From Aptenodytes patagonicus (lineage: Eukaryota > Chordata > Aves > Sphenisciformes > Spheniscidae), in contig NC_134951.1 in the NCBI RefSeq assembly GCF_965638725.1, positions 27,969,746 through 28,033,745 of the forward strand: a stretch of DNA of 64,000 bases. Reading direction: 5' to 3'. Within the stretch, counting starts at the first letter, position 1; every line of letters starts with the position of its first letter. The notes under the pieces are model-generated. The model had not been told where the DNA came from. It did not search any database and saw only the letters and a list, made by a program, of their open reading frames with translations. Made by a program: the position numbers and the translations under genes. Positions 34,001-62,000 of this stretch are shown here, piece after piece.

Positions 34001-35755
34001 CACATTTACAAATGCTGCTAAACGCAACCCTAGCAGAAAAACAGGCAATAAGAACTGGAGTGAGGATGGTTTGTTTAGTATTGAACAGGCAATTTAATGT
34101 GAGACTGTCAACAACACACACTAGGCTGTCCTTAAAATGCTTTCTTGTATGTGGAAAAAAGCTCTGCTGTGGGATATTTTGATTTGGGACCTAGGCAGGA
34201 ACAAATTCTTAGAAAGTTAAAACAAAGCTTTTACAAAATAATGTAAGTGTTATGCCCAGCAAGAAGTTTAGTACAGAAGCATGTTTAGGACACCTAAAAA
34301 TGAATTATTCACCAGGTGAGAAACAAAAAGATACAGAATTGCCTATGATCAGAATGTTGTAGTTATATTCAATATGGTTGAGAATGGCTGGTCCAATCAG
34401 TGCCACTTATGGAGGAATTCAGTTCAAGATTAAGACACCAAAGTTAGATGTCTACATGTACGTGTTTGCATGTGCCATACATGTCTATAGTCACTGCAGA
34501 CCATGGAGACTAGAAAATGATTGAGCTTACCAATCCCTAGATGCCTAGGTATGGACTCCCAAGGATCCTTCCTCAGTCAACCTCTCTCAGAATACCTGTG
34601 CAACTTATGTTAATAATTAAGACTTGCTATACTAGGGAAACCCCCGAAGATTAGGCATACTAATACTGTGCCAATGTTCAACCATAGTAAGTGTGATCAC
34701 AGAGTCTAAAATTCAGAACCCAGGTTTCTGCTGATGAAAAGCTGGGAAAAGAATATCCCAAGGAAAAATGTAATAATTGGTACCCGTCAACAGGGTTTTT
34801 TTTTTTAATTAAAAAAAAAGAGAGGGAATTAAAACATAGGGACAAACGATGCAGGGAAGCAACCAGTTGTGTCTTCTGTAAGGCCTTCAAATAAAGACTG
34901 GTGGTCTTTTTGAAAAACTCAGGTTCCTTGTCTCAGTACAGGGGTAACCATATGACATGTAACAGCCTACTATATAAAAGAGGACACTCGGAGCAACTAC
35001 TAGTCCTGAATTATCAGTTTATCACCAAGATAGATATCAAATGAATAAGTAAATTATATCCCATAAAAATAATTATTTTAAAGCGGTGTCTTGCTTCTCT
35101 GGTTTACCCAAGTATTTTTCTTCCTGCTCTGAGATTTTTAATTTTCCTACACATGTAAGTCAGTTTGCTCACTTCACCCTGTTAAGCCTCATCTAAATGA
35201 TGCAAGTAAGACAAAATGTACTTTGTGCTATAGCTTATTGTGGAGGATGCAGCCAGTGGAGTGAAAAATAAAACAAAAATCTGTGTGTGAGCATCCAACT
35301 GAAAACAGAAAAACTAGAGAAAGCAAATTCGTTGCTGTTTTACCTGGCACAGATAATACTTGTTATGCCAGGAACACATCTATCGTTCAGCTCAACAGCT
35401 CTGGCTCAGTAATCGAATGCTTAATTAAGCATTACGCATTCTTGCATTAAGCAAGAAACTGGTTTACAGTGTCAATGCTCAGAAGACATGTAACTTGAAG
35501 CCATACTTTTGTGTGCCTAAAGTAAGAGTGTTTAATTATACTGAATAGGCAATGCCCATTTACTACTGCATCTTGGGATGCCTTTTCTTTTTTGGTTAAT
35601 AACCTGCAGTCTGCCTCAAAGACAAGCTTACCAATGTGCAGCTTAAATTTAAAACCACTAAAACAAACCTCGACCCCAGCTGCAGCTAACAGCCAGCGAA
35701 TTGACTCCATCTTGCCTCTTCCATCAAAGTAGTAAAGTTTCAGTTTTCCGGCCAT
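27907..35755 (-). CDS. GSTA4: Glutathione S-transferase, class alpha, GSTA4 position (229 aa, 6 coding exons)
   Basis: Cytosolic alpha-class GST; the family conjugates glutathione to electrophiles such as lipid-peroxidation alkenals. The minus-strand exons are 35669-35755, 33769-33820, 31818-31950, 29886-30027, 28601-28732 and 27907-28050. All are in phase, giving 229 aa, the longer avian-type length ending [11 protein letters not shown]. It keeps catalytic Tyr9, Asp101 and Arg131. Residue 15 is Lys (GRGKMES), which I recall from chicken CL3-type GSTs. The glutathione loop reads QLP (54-56) and QPR (67-69), so the usual Thr68 is Pro. Its promoter end faces 7SK snRNA as human GSTA4 does, hence the symbol; in sequence it is closer to the chicken isozyme called GST 3. 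A solo LTR sits in the intron between coding exons 2 and 3. No frameshift or stop is seen. Confidence 0.93.
28601..28732 (-). CDS. GSTA4: GSTA4-position gene, coding exon 5
   Basis: A 132-base exon beginning [20 protein letters not shown] and ending SGFPQLQ. Acceptor TTCTAG, donor GTACCT. Confidence 0.94.
29886..30027 (-). CDS. GSTA4: GSTA4-position gene, coding exon 4
   Basis: A 142-base exon, [14 protein letters not shown] to RYFPAYEK. Acceptor GTTTTAAG, donor GTATGC. Confidence 0.94.
31818..31950 (-). CDS. GSTA4: GSTA4-position gene, coding exon 3
   Basis: A 133-base exon encoding [16 protein letters not shown] through KDLKERA. It carries the Thr68-to-Pro change (MVQPRAIL). The donor GTACTG is the same weak form as in the other GST gene. 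Confidence 0.94.
32524..32528 (-). repeat. Target-site duplication of the intronic solo LTR, first copy
   Basis: GCATC directly next to the LTR end. The identical GCATC lies at 33586-33590 on the other side. Confidence 0.8.
32529..33585 (-). mobile_element. Solo LTR (1057 bp) in a GSTA4-position intron, sense orientation
   Basis: A complete LTR read on the minus strand, from TGTATTGGGTTTGCGTGGCA to CAACCCACCACA, with TG...CA ends and a perfect 5-bp target duplication GCATC. It has a TATA-like TATTTAAG at 33388-33395 and AATAAA at 32713-32718, both in the same sense as the host gene. The middle holds imperfect internal repeats of a CTGCTCCAGCGTGGG-type unit (about 32990-33160). No internal viral sequence is present, so it arose by LTR-LTR recombination. 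It belongs to a different LTR family from the 17421 element. It ends 579 bases upstream of coding exon 3. Confidence 0.9.
33388..33395 (-). promoter_or_regulatory. TATA-like box of the intronic solo LTR
   Basis: TATTTAAG on the minus strand within the LTR U3, followed downstream by GAAGGG. Likely the old LTR promoter. Whether it fires now is unknown. Confidence 0.5.
33586..33590 (-). repeat. Target-site duplication of the intronic solo LTR, second copy
   Basis: GCATC, identical to 32524-32528. Confidence 0.8.
33769..33820 (-). CDS. GSTA4: GSTA4-position gene, coding exon 2
   Basis: A 52-base exon encoding [17 protein letters not shown]. Acceptor TTTGTCAG, donor GTGAGT. It lies just upstream (in gene sense) of the intronic solo LTR. 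Confidence 0.94.
35669..35755 (-). CDS. GSTA4: GSTA4-position gene, coding exon 1
   Basis: Start codon at 35755-35753 and 29 codons ([18 protein letters not shown]... to AAAGVE). Donor GTTTGT. Upstream UTR in the same exon reaches an acceptor at 35775-35776 (ATTTTAG). Confidence 0.94.
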
Positions 35756-37879
35756 GACTTCAAGCTTCCGTTACCTAAAATAGTTATAAAAGATAGTAAG
35801 TTAATAATGCTACAAAAATCTGATGGCAGCTGGAATAATGGTTCACAGGCCACTCACATAACAAAGATTTAAGTTAATTTTTGACAAAACATTTCACTGA
35901 AGTTTCAGTCTAAACTGATTTGGTTTCAGTCACAGTATTTCATAGTCTTTTCATTCCCCTGAAATTCAGGAAAAGTAAGCATCAAGTTGCTAAGTAAGAG
36001 ATAACAGAAAAAAATAAAGTCACCACTAAGGAAATCCTTAAAACTTTTAGAAAATGTAAGTTTTAGCACTAGAGTTAATCAATCACCGCTGAAAGCCAAG
36101 TTTTGATCAAAGGGGAGAAGAGGCAGTAGACAGGTTTTTCAAATCTGGCAGTCCTTATATCAAAGAATGCCAGAAGTATCTAAACATTAATCCTATGCAT
36201 ACTTCGGTGAAGTATGGGAACGTATTTTCAAAGCCTCTCACTTTTCTTTCTAGCTGTGGTGATCCAGGGTCAGTATGTGATCCGGAATCAGTAGAAACTT
36301 CAAAAGAACGACCAGTTTCTTCTGTAATAATCCAGAATAAAATGCAAAGATTCAGAACTGGTGCACTACTTATCCTTCTACTGGTCGCATTTCTTGCTAT
36401 TAATAAACCCTGTTGCTAAGCAAAACTTTAGACTTTTCAGTTGATCAAATAGACCATGCTTTGTAAGCAGCATTTTAGTTCTTGAATGGCTTCATAAACA
36501 AGGCTATTAATTGTTATTTTTTGAATAGACTAGTGTTTAGGTCTCAGCAGGAAATGGATTCCACTGTAGAGCCATAAGCCAAAGGAGCATCAAATTTCAT
36601 CATACTGGCATTTCATATGCAGAACTCTGTAATAGCAACTCCTTGCTGCAACTGAGAGCTGTTTTCCCTCTGTAGGGAGATTTCTCGTCACTCCAGTCCA
36701 CAGTTCAAGTAATCCTGGAAAAGAGGCTGTTGGCACGCGAACAATAACCTCCAGTTCCCAATGTTGCAAGCATTCCTTCATAAGCGGAGGGAAAAAGTGA
36801 CCTTTGAAAGACCGTGAGCACACACAAGGCAATGATCCGCTTGTTAGCCAACAGGCACGAAAATAGAACACAAAATATGAGACTGCATCTGACCACAGGA
36901 ATTCAGATGAGCCAGGCTATTCAGCCCTTCAGGCCTGCTTAGGGGCCTCCCTTTCTTCTTAGGTAAGTCACTGGGAACTCAAACATTGCTGAGTAGTATC
37001 TACACTGCTAATAAATATAACAGTGCATGAGAAACAGAAAAAAAGACTGAAGAAAAGTATCAGCGTGAACTACGTGAAAGAACAGAATGAAACAGGAGTT
37101 GCTTGTAATACAGCTAAATTCACAGAAGAAAAAAAACCCCAAAGGTGATTTTTAACTTGAAGTTTAAAAAATTAAAGAAACAGAAGAGTCACTTTTCTTC
37201 AGTGCACCTTCCTAAAACATGCTCCTAGCAGGCCAACTGACATGTCACAGGAGATAAGCAAGTCACTGTTGCCAAGCACATATCAATGCAGCAAAGGCAA
37301 ACAGAAGGTAAAGACATGGTGGTTGCTTATCTTGTAAATACAGGGGGATCAACAAGCTTTGACGTGAGCTGTAGTGTTCTGGTTCCTAAGACTGAGCCTG
37401 CCATGCAATATTGGAAGAGAAAGTCCAACTTGTGAACTGAAATCTGATGGAAAGAGAGCACCCTGGGGATGGGCAAAGAGCTTCTCCCTTCCTCGCTCTT
37501 CTCACGAGAAGTAAAGGAGGGAAAATGGCAATTTGTGGTAGCTGCAATCATAGGGAGGTTGCCGGTCATTCCCCTCAGCCTGGTATCTCAACAGCAAAAG
37601 GGACTTTGGGAAAAAAGGATCTGAATTTACTCCCTTCTTGTGATTTATGAAGGCCACCTGGGCTAACAGGGGGAAAGAGGGAACATAAATATCTGTGCAA
37701 GAAGTCATCGCTCCCAAGCTAGCCACACAGACCAGAAGAACATGGGTGAAGAGGGCCAGGAGACCAGCTGCGCCTGGCACGTCCTGCATATCCAAGACTC
37801 CAGGACCCGGTTTTCACTGCTTGCATTCAGCAGCCCTCAGCCCAACAGCGGCCGCTACCTGCCTCACCTAACACCAACC

Positions 37880-37899
37880 GGGGGGGGGGGGGGGGGGGG
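37880..37899 (+). repeat. Homopolymer run of 20 G
   Basis: Twenty consecutive G on the plus strand (C on the GST strand). Length is likely to vary and may be misassembled. It could form a G-quadruplex. Confidence 0.85.
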
Positions 37900-38465
37900 A
37901 AGTCCCCTGCTCAACGTATGACAGGTAGTAGCCCCCCGGGCCGCCAACTCCAACCCCTTCCATTCGTGACAGGTTCTTCGTAGACACGAGGTGAAGAGCG
38001 GTTCATGGTACCAAATGGGAGCCATCACGCCGATAGTTGGCGGCGGGGGGAGGGCTTGGAGGCAAAGAGCAGAACAGAGCAAGCCCTCACATGAGATGAG
38101 GAATGCTGGAGTGCGCGTTCTTGTACAAGCGCTCGTTAAGTGCCGGGCGAGCAGCCCGGCACCAGGGAGGTTATCTCCTGATCAGACACCCGAATGCCAA
38201 CCTGAACCCAGCACAGCCCCTCCCCCGCCCCCCATACCACAGGAGCCAAGCGAGCCGGAGGACACCAGGGTGGTGGTGGGAAAAGAGAAATCACAGAAAC
38301 CCGCATTATTCACACAGAGAATGAAGAAAAAAAAAAAAACCAAGCGAACATACACGGCGTTTAACTAGCGAGGCAGCAGTGATTCCCGCCGCAGACCCCC
38401 GCAGGCCGCGGGGCGACACCCGCCCGCAGCTGGCTGCCACCCCGTGAGGAAAACGGCCGGGCCGG

Positions 38466-38552
38466 GCCGAGCCGAGCCGAGCCGAGCCGAGCCGAGCCGA
38501 ACCGAACCGAACCGAGCCGAGCCGAACCGAGCCGAGCCGAACCGAGCCGAGC
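38466..38552 (+). repeat. Pentanucleotide tandem repeat (GCCGA/ACCGA)n
   Basis: About 17 units of a five-base repeat, GCCGA with ACCGA variants in blocks. It lies just inside intron 1 of the GSTA4-position gene, immediately after the proposed first exon, in a CpG island. Confidence 0.9.
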
Positions 38553-38573
38553 CGGAGGCCGGCGCGCACCTAC

Positions 38574-38640
38574 CTACCCCGCCAGCAGCCGCAGTCGCCA
38601 CCGCCCCGCTCCCAGCCTCAGCGCTACGTAGGCGGTGACA
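38574..38640 (-). other. GSTA4: Putative non-coding first exon of the GSTA4-position gene
   Basis: On the minus strand a GC-rich segment ends in overlapping donors (GG|GTAGGT at 38578/38577 or AG|GTAGGT at 38574/38573). It is the only promoter-like CpG region upstream of coding exon 1 and faces 7SK as human GSTA4 does. The transcription start is not visible; the 5' end given is a guess near the ARE. Confidence 0.5.
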
Positions 38641-38644
38641 AAGC
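38635..38644 (+). promoter_or_regulatory. Antioxidant/electrophile response element (ARE)
   Basis: GTGACAAAGC is a perfect RTGACnnnGC core and is the same core as the classical ARE of the rat Gsta2 (Ya) gene, bound by NRF2 with small MAF proteins. It lies at the proposed start of the GSTA4-position gene, 240 bases upstream of 7SK. AREs work in either orientation. Confidence 0.65.
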
Positions 38645-38654
38645 GGGACAGCCG

Positions 38655-38659
38655 CCAAT
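38655..38659 (+). promoter_or_regulatory. CCAAT box between the GST gene and 7SK
   Basis: CCAAT on the plus strand (ATTGG on the GST strand), a candidate NF-Y site about 15-80 bases upstream of the likely GST start. Confidence 0.5.
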
Positions 38660-38672
38660 GGGAAGCCGCTAC

Positions 38673-38680
38673 TTTGCATA
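38673..38680 (+). promoter_or_regulatory. RN7SK: Octamer-like distal sequence element of 7SK
   Basis: TTTGCATA, 7 of 8 with the octamer complement read as CTTTGCAT, centred about 207 bases before the 7SK start. This is the place where vertebrate 7SK and U6 genes carry an OCT1-binding distal element. Confidence 0.6.
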
Positions 38681-38815
38681 TTTCGCAAAGGCTTCTTGCA
38701 GGAAAAAGTAGCAAAAAAAACGTTAAAATTTTTGAACTGTTTAGCCCGAAACGTCTTGGCGTCAGAGAAAGATGATTCCATGGTGTGTGTGACCGAATGT
38801 TCGGCTTCGGCGGCA

Positions 38816-38834
38816 TCGCCATAAGGTGAAGATG
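38816..38834 (+). promoter_or_regulatory. RN7SK: Proximal sequence element (PSE) of 7SK
   Basis: TCGCCATAAGGTGAAGATG at -67 to -49. It fits the snRNA PSE pattern CACCNTAANNTGAAA-G at its expected position. It is bound by SNAPc in Pol III type 3 promoters. Confidence 0.75.
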
Positions 38835-38851
38835 GTCGGGCATCGTGACCC

Positions 38852-38857
38852 GTATAT
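38852..38857 (+). promoter_or_regulatory. RN7SK: TATA-like box of 7SK
   Basis: GTATAT at -31 to -26 before the 7SK start. A TATA element together with a PSE directs Pol III rather than Pol II. Confidence 0.65.
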
Positions 38858-38882
38858 GCCGCTGCGGACGGAGTTGTGTTCT

Positions 38883-39211
38883 GGATGTGAGGGCGATCTG
38901 GCTGCGACATCTGTCACCCCATTGATCGCCAGGGTTGATTCGGCTGATCTGGCTGGCTAGGCGGGTGTCCCCTTCCTCCCTCACCGCTCCATGTGCGTCC
39001 CTCCCGAAGCTGCGCGCTCGGTCGAAGAGGACGACCTTCCCCGATAGAGACGTACCGTTCATCGGTCAAGGGTATACGGTAGCTGCGCTCCCCTGCTAGA
39101 ACCTCCAAACAAGCTCAAGGTCCATTTGTAGGAGAACGTAGGGTAGTCAAGCTTCCAAGACTGCAGACACATCCAAGTGAGGCACTGCATGGGGCAGTCT
39201 GCCATTGTTTT
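38883..39211 (+). ncRNA. RN7SK: 7SK small nuclear RNA
   Basis: Pol III-made nuclear RNA that, with HEXIM1/2, LARP7 and MEPCE, holds P-TEFb (CDK9-cyclin T) inactive and so controls Pol II pause release. The sequence starts GGATGTGAGGGCGATCTGG. As far as I can recall the human RNA, it agrees base for base through the first stem-loop, including the GATC repeats that bind HEXIM. The central GCGCTCGGTCGAAGAGG region and the 3' part (CCATTTGTAGGAGAACGTAG) are also kept. The transcript would be about 329 nt (human 331-332) and ends at a TTTT terminator. The stem near 39047-39066 differs from human. Intact promoter elements and its place between GSTA4 and CILK1, as in human, mark this as the true gene and not one of the many 7SK pseudogenes. 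Confidence 0.97.
39208..39211 (+). terminator. RN7SK: Pol III terminator of 7SK
   Basis: Run of four T at the 3' end of the 7SK homology. Confidence 0.8.
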
Positions 39212-39960
39212 GCACCGCTAAACCCACCAGAAACAGCCTTTTCCAGCCCGCAGAAACTCCACTTAGCACATACCCTTATTCACACTGCGGCGGGTGGTGC
39301 GTGCGCGATGGGGAATGCTAATACAATATATCCACCCCTGCGGGCCATGCTGTTTATCACTTCTCCCACTTCCATCCCCCAGTCACCTACGAATCCTCGA
39401 GCACATGCCGGTTACAGCCTGGCATCTTTGCACTTGTATTTTTCACCTGGTTCATCACCTGTACAATTCATTTTAAGCCCACTTGAACAGTTAGCAAAAG
39501 GGCTGGGTTTGTAAGTTATCAGCTGTCTTCAGCTTCTACTGCCTTGAAAGCAGTGGGAGAAGGCTGAGGAGAGGTGACACAAGACACAGAACAATTTAGA
39601 ACAGACTATTTCAGTTGGAAGGGATGTACAATGATCATCCAGTCCAACTGCCTGTCCTTCTTCCGAGGTGTTACCTGTTTTAATTCAGCGTTATTTAACT
39701 CAGTGCTTGACATCCAAGCACTAAACTATTAGCTTTACACAGAGCTCAGAGTATACTGCAGAAACTACATGCTTAGACTCGAATCACGTGGCCAATGAAC
39801 TTGCAGAAAGAGCACGGCTGCCAGGAGGCGGTACCCCTCCGAGAAGGCACCAAATGTAAGGCTTACTTGAAAAAAAACAACCCACAACTAAACAAACAAA
39901 CAAAAGCCAAACTAAAGCGCTTTTATTAAAAACTGAATAACAGATCAAGACTTTAGTCAA
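39212..39960. other. Spacer between 7SK and the CILK1 3' end
   Basis: No gene recognised apart from a CR1-like fragment at about 39593-39700 and a short (CAAA)n stretch at about 39890-39904. Confidence 0.5.
39593..39700 (-). mobile_element. CR1-like 3' end fragment, minus orientation
   Basis: TTCAGTTGGAAGGGATGTAC and the following ATCATCCAGTCCAACTGC are the reverse-complement signature of CR1 3' ends (usual form GGTTGGAAGGGACCT...ATCATCTAGTCCAAC). It is old and diverged; limits are approximate. Confidence 0.55.
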
Positions 39961-39977
39961 TATTTCTTCAAGAGAAC

Positions 39978-39983
39978 TTTATT
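39978..39983 (-). terminator. CILK1: Candidate distal poly(A) signal of CILK1
   Basis: AATAAA on the minus strand about 3.5 kb after the CILK1 stop, the last of several such hexamers (others at 40315-40320 and near 41246 and 41352) before 7SK. The true site cannot be chosen from sequence. Confidence 0.35.
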
Positions 39984-42900
39984 CTGGGCAGGAGACTTGA
40001 CACAGAAGTAATGAAACAAACATTTATAACATTTTTAACATTTTTTGAACAGAAACACTGAATAAACAAGAACCGTTATTTCTTTACTTACTCTGACAAT
40101 TCCACCCTCTCCTTCCACGTAAATTCAATTAATTATATGTTTTCCTCCTCGCATTATGGAACATCCTACTCATATCAACAGCCTTATCAGATACAGAAAT
40201 ACCGTGGGTTTTCTGGCTTGGGTGTGGTTTTTTTTTTGCTAACATCATGGCACTTACACAATACTTCTAAGAAAATCTGGATTACAGAGGTGAATGGGTC
40301 CACTGTCAGGCTTCTTTATTTCCAACGGTCATTATTACATGTTATGCGTAAGCCTGAGAAAATGTAAACAGTAGAATTCTAAAAACATTTCGCATAAAGA
40401 TGCTGCTAAACATTAAAACACAAAGTAGTAGGTTACGTATGATAAATTCTCAGATATGCTGCTTGTCCAGATTTTGGACCTACATCTTTTCCATATCCGT
40501 ATTGCACACTGAAACAGCACAGTAAAATACATAGCTCAGTCAACTCAGTCCTTACTCAAAAACAACTCTTTCCAACTTCAGTAGGAATTTCCTTGAGTAA
40601 AGGCTACAAGTGCTGCCATTATACTTAGCTAATTTTCTGCTCCACTAAGGCAAAACTAGCAGAAGTGATTCTGAATATCCAGATTATTAGCTTTTTTCCA
40701 AAATAAAGGCTTTAATCTGGGAAAGGAGGAGATATGCCAAAAAAGTACTACTTCTTTTTCTAATATTTTTGCTGGACTGACCAAAACCTGAATGTTACAG
40801 TCAAGAAAATCACTGCAGAGCTGATAATGGCTCAGCGATTAGAGGCCAGGCTCAGATTCATCCTGTATTACTTTCAGCATGTGGAGTAGTCCCCATCCTT
40901 AGTGGAGAGACCCAGGCATCTCCAGAGGGCTACTACGTTCTCAGGTGAGCCGAATTTCTCTCGAGACGATTCTCACTCACCACTGGTTTAAAGACTCAGC
41001 TCACAATAAAGGAGCTCACGCTTAGGTGCCTGCAGTTAGGCAGGATGAGTCCACGCCTCAGCAGCCCATTCTCGTGACTTCTTCGTCTCCTGCTTCCACC
41101 AGTAGGAATTAAGCGTATGGAACAGACTAGTTCAATTGCCTACTTAGGTCTAGGAATACTTAGGACAGGTTCAGGGTGTTCCCTCTTGAGACCAATTATT
41201 CAGTGATAAAATAAATTAAATGATATCTAGAAATAAATACAGATGTTTATTTCCACCAAGAGAAACAACTATCTTTCCTCACAAATATACATATTTCCCT
41301 TTCCACTTACCCAAAGACACCATTGGTGTGTGCTTTAGAAATCGAATGGTGCTTTATTTTACCGGTATGCATTGGCATCGCTGCTTTGGAAGCAGTTAGG
41401 TATGGTTTGGAGTTAGTAGTTGCCATGAACAAATAACGGAGTAGCTGGACACACAACATGTCCTTGGCATGTGTAAGTCTTATATGCATACTTTTTTTTA
41501 GCGCATAGACCCTTTTCCTCCCTTTTTGTCTTGTACTGTCTCACTGTGGACCGAGTCCATAAAAGCAAACGGCGACCAGTGCCGCTCACGGTTCCGCCGT
41601 AGCACTGAGCCAGCAGCCTACTCTAGGGTACAGTTTCCTCGAAGTCCCACACGTTCTCCATGGGAAGTACTGAAAAGGCCAGCATGCGTGATCAGCCTCC
41701 AGTCCACAGCGGCTGCCCCTTGTGGGTGCCGGCAGATCCCACAGAGAGGATCTCATCGACACACTAGCCGTTCAGCTCCTTCGAAATGGCTGGATGCTGA
41801 GAAGCATACCTGCTCTGATCCCTTTAGACTGGATTTAAGTCTCATAAATACACGATTTGCCTGATCTGTTCATAAAATGAGCTCAGAAAGGTGAGCATTT
41901 CTGTACACTTCTGCAGGAAGATGCATTTTCACAGCAGACTTCAGCTTTGGTGGTGCTGTTCCAAAACACAACTATAAAAGATGTTCTCCCACAGCACCGT
42001 ACTGTTTTATATTTCTTCTGTGGAAGGAGGTGCAGGAACAGCCAAATGCTGACTGTGATCTAAATTAATCTTTTGCTGGTGGCTGGACTCTGGCACTCCT
42101 TTCCGGTGCAGAATTAAACCAGACTATGGGGCTATTTTCTTTTCTCTGTAACCTGATAATTCATTTTCTCTTATAAACTGAGTTAAACTGTTCAAAGACC
42201 TGTACCAGTTTCTGTGAAATCAACCACAATTTTAGAACGTTTTTTAGCAGGACCAGGTAGGGTCCCATTTTTCCCGGTAGGGCCTGATTTACAGAAGCTG
42301 ACATATTCTTCACATTGTAAGTGAAGACGTATTGAAGTGAAGAAAAACTGAAGTAAGCTTAAACTGACTCATTTCCTCTGGATTTTTTTTTCCAGAAGTG
42401 GTTTAAAACAGTTGTGAAAATTAAGTCAGCTGCATAGATATTGTTTCCTTAAACTCTGCTGCTGGCATATCACTAATACTTTGTTACTCTGAAACCAGCT
42501 TTATAATTGTTAATAGTGTCTTAAATATGTCTTCAGATCTTGCATTTGCAGCAACAACAAAACAAGAAGAAACAGAATCTGATCATTCTCCTTAGAAATC
42601 ATTAGAACATTTAAATGAATTTACCAGAGGTAGGTCCACATTCTATTTCATAGTGAACAATGCCAAGCAGCAACTTTGAAGCAGGACAAAAGAGCGCTGT
42701 GTGAGAAAACGGACCTACAGAAGGCTATTCACCCTTCACCAAACAAGAAGATTCCCCAAATTTGGTAAAAGCAAAAGAATGGAGCTGGAAAGCTGGATAG
42801 CAGTCCAACAAAAACCGTTTAAAAACAAAAATAAATTTAAAAAAGAAGCCTCCCACTGAGTTTCAGCAGTCTCTCAGTGACTGCAAAGGAGAGTTTAGAC

Positions 42901-43442
42901 TGTTAGTCACTCATTCCTTCGATGTCAGTACAAAGCAAATGAGTATAGGACAACAGAAGCATGGCATCAAGATGTGGCATCGCTGAAATTATACAGCCTC
43001 GTTTAGCACATAAACTTCAGAAAATGTATAATGAATGCCCCTTCCTTAGTACTTCTCTTCCACTGCAATATTGCACCACTTTGCTTTTTTTTATCCACTT
43101 TTATAAAAAAGTTGAACTAATAAAGGAAAAGTTAAATTTTAAAAAAGTTCATTATAAAAATTTATCGTATAAAAATGCTCAACCCCTAAGCCATATATAC
43201 AAAATGTATCAGATTTATGAAAATAACTGGACCCAATTATATAACAAAACAATTTTATACAAAAAGGTACAAGATTGCATTCAAATTAATACAAATAAAA
43301 GTTAAAAAAGCCTTCAAAATGTCTCGTTCATAGAAGATCTGTTTCTTTTAAATTTACAGGTATATAAAACAGTATCAAATTGTCTCATGTTAGCCACCAT
43401 TTCGTGGGAAACACGCACTGGTTCAGAGAGTATTTCCACACG
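39984..43442 (-). other. CILK1: Probable CILK1 3' UTR and downstream sequence
   Basis: This segment follows the CILK1 stop and has no splice-bounded coding exon, RNA gene or recognised transposon. A locally CpG-richer patch lies at about 41540-41800. A long 3' UTR is known for mammalian CILK1, so much of this may be transcribed. How much is inference. Confidence 0.4.
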
Positions 43443-61920
<18,478 letters not shown>

Positions 61921-62000
61921 GATGAGGATACTTTAGCTGCAAGCGCATTTCAGTCCTTAGTGTTTCTTGTGTTTCTCCTCCGAGTGTAACCAGTTCTTTC

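Larger units (their letters stand above)
35777..38573 (-). other. GSTA4: Intron 1 of the GSTA4-position gene
   Basis: Sequence between coding exon 1 and the proposed first exon. It holds no recognised gene. It contains a 20-base G run at 37880-37899 and a pentanucleotide array at 38466-38552, and becomes CpG-rich from about 37850 towards the promoter. Confidence 0.55.

Noticed and set aside
38574-39108. Overlapping minus-strand open frames of 162 and 64 codons
   Set aside because: They are shadows of the 7SK RNA gene and its CpG-rich promoter. The conserved signal is RNA, not protein.
41526-41864. 112-codon plus-strand open frame
   Set aside because: Lies antisense in the likely CILK1 3' UTR and has no recognisable motif.
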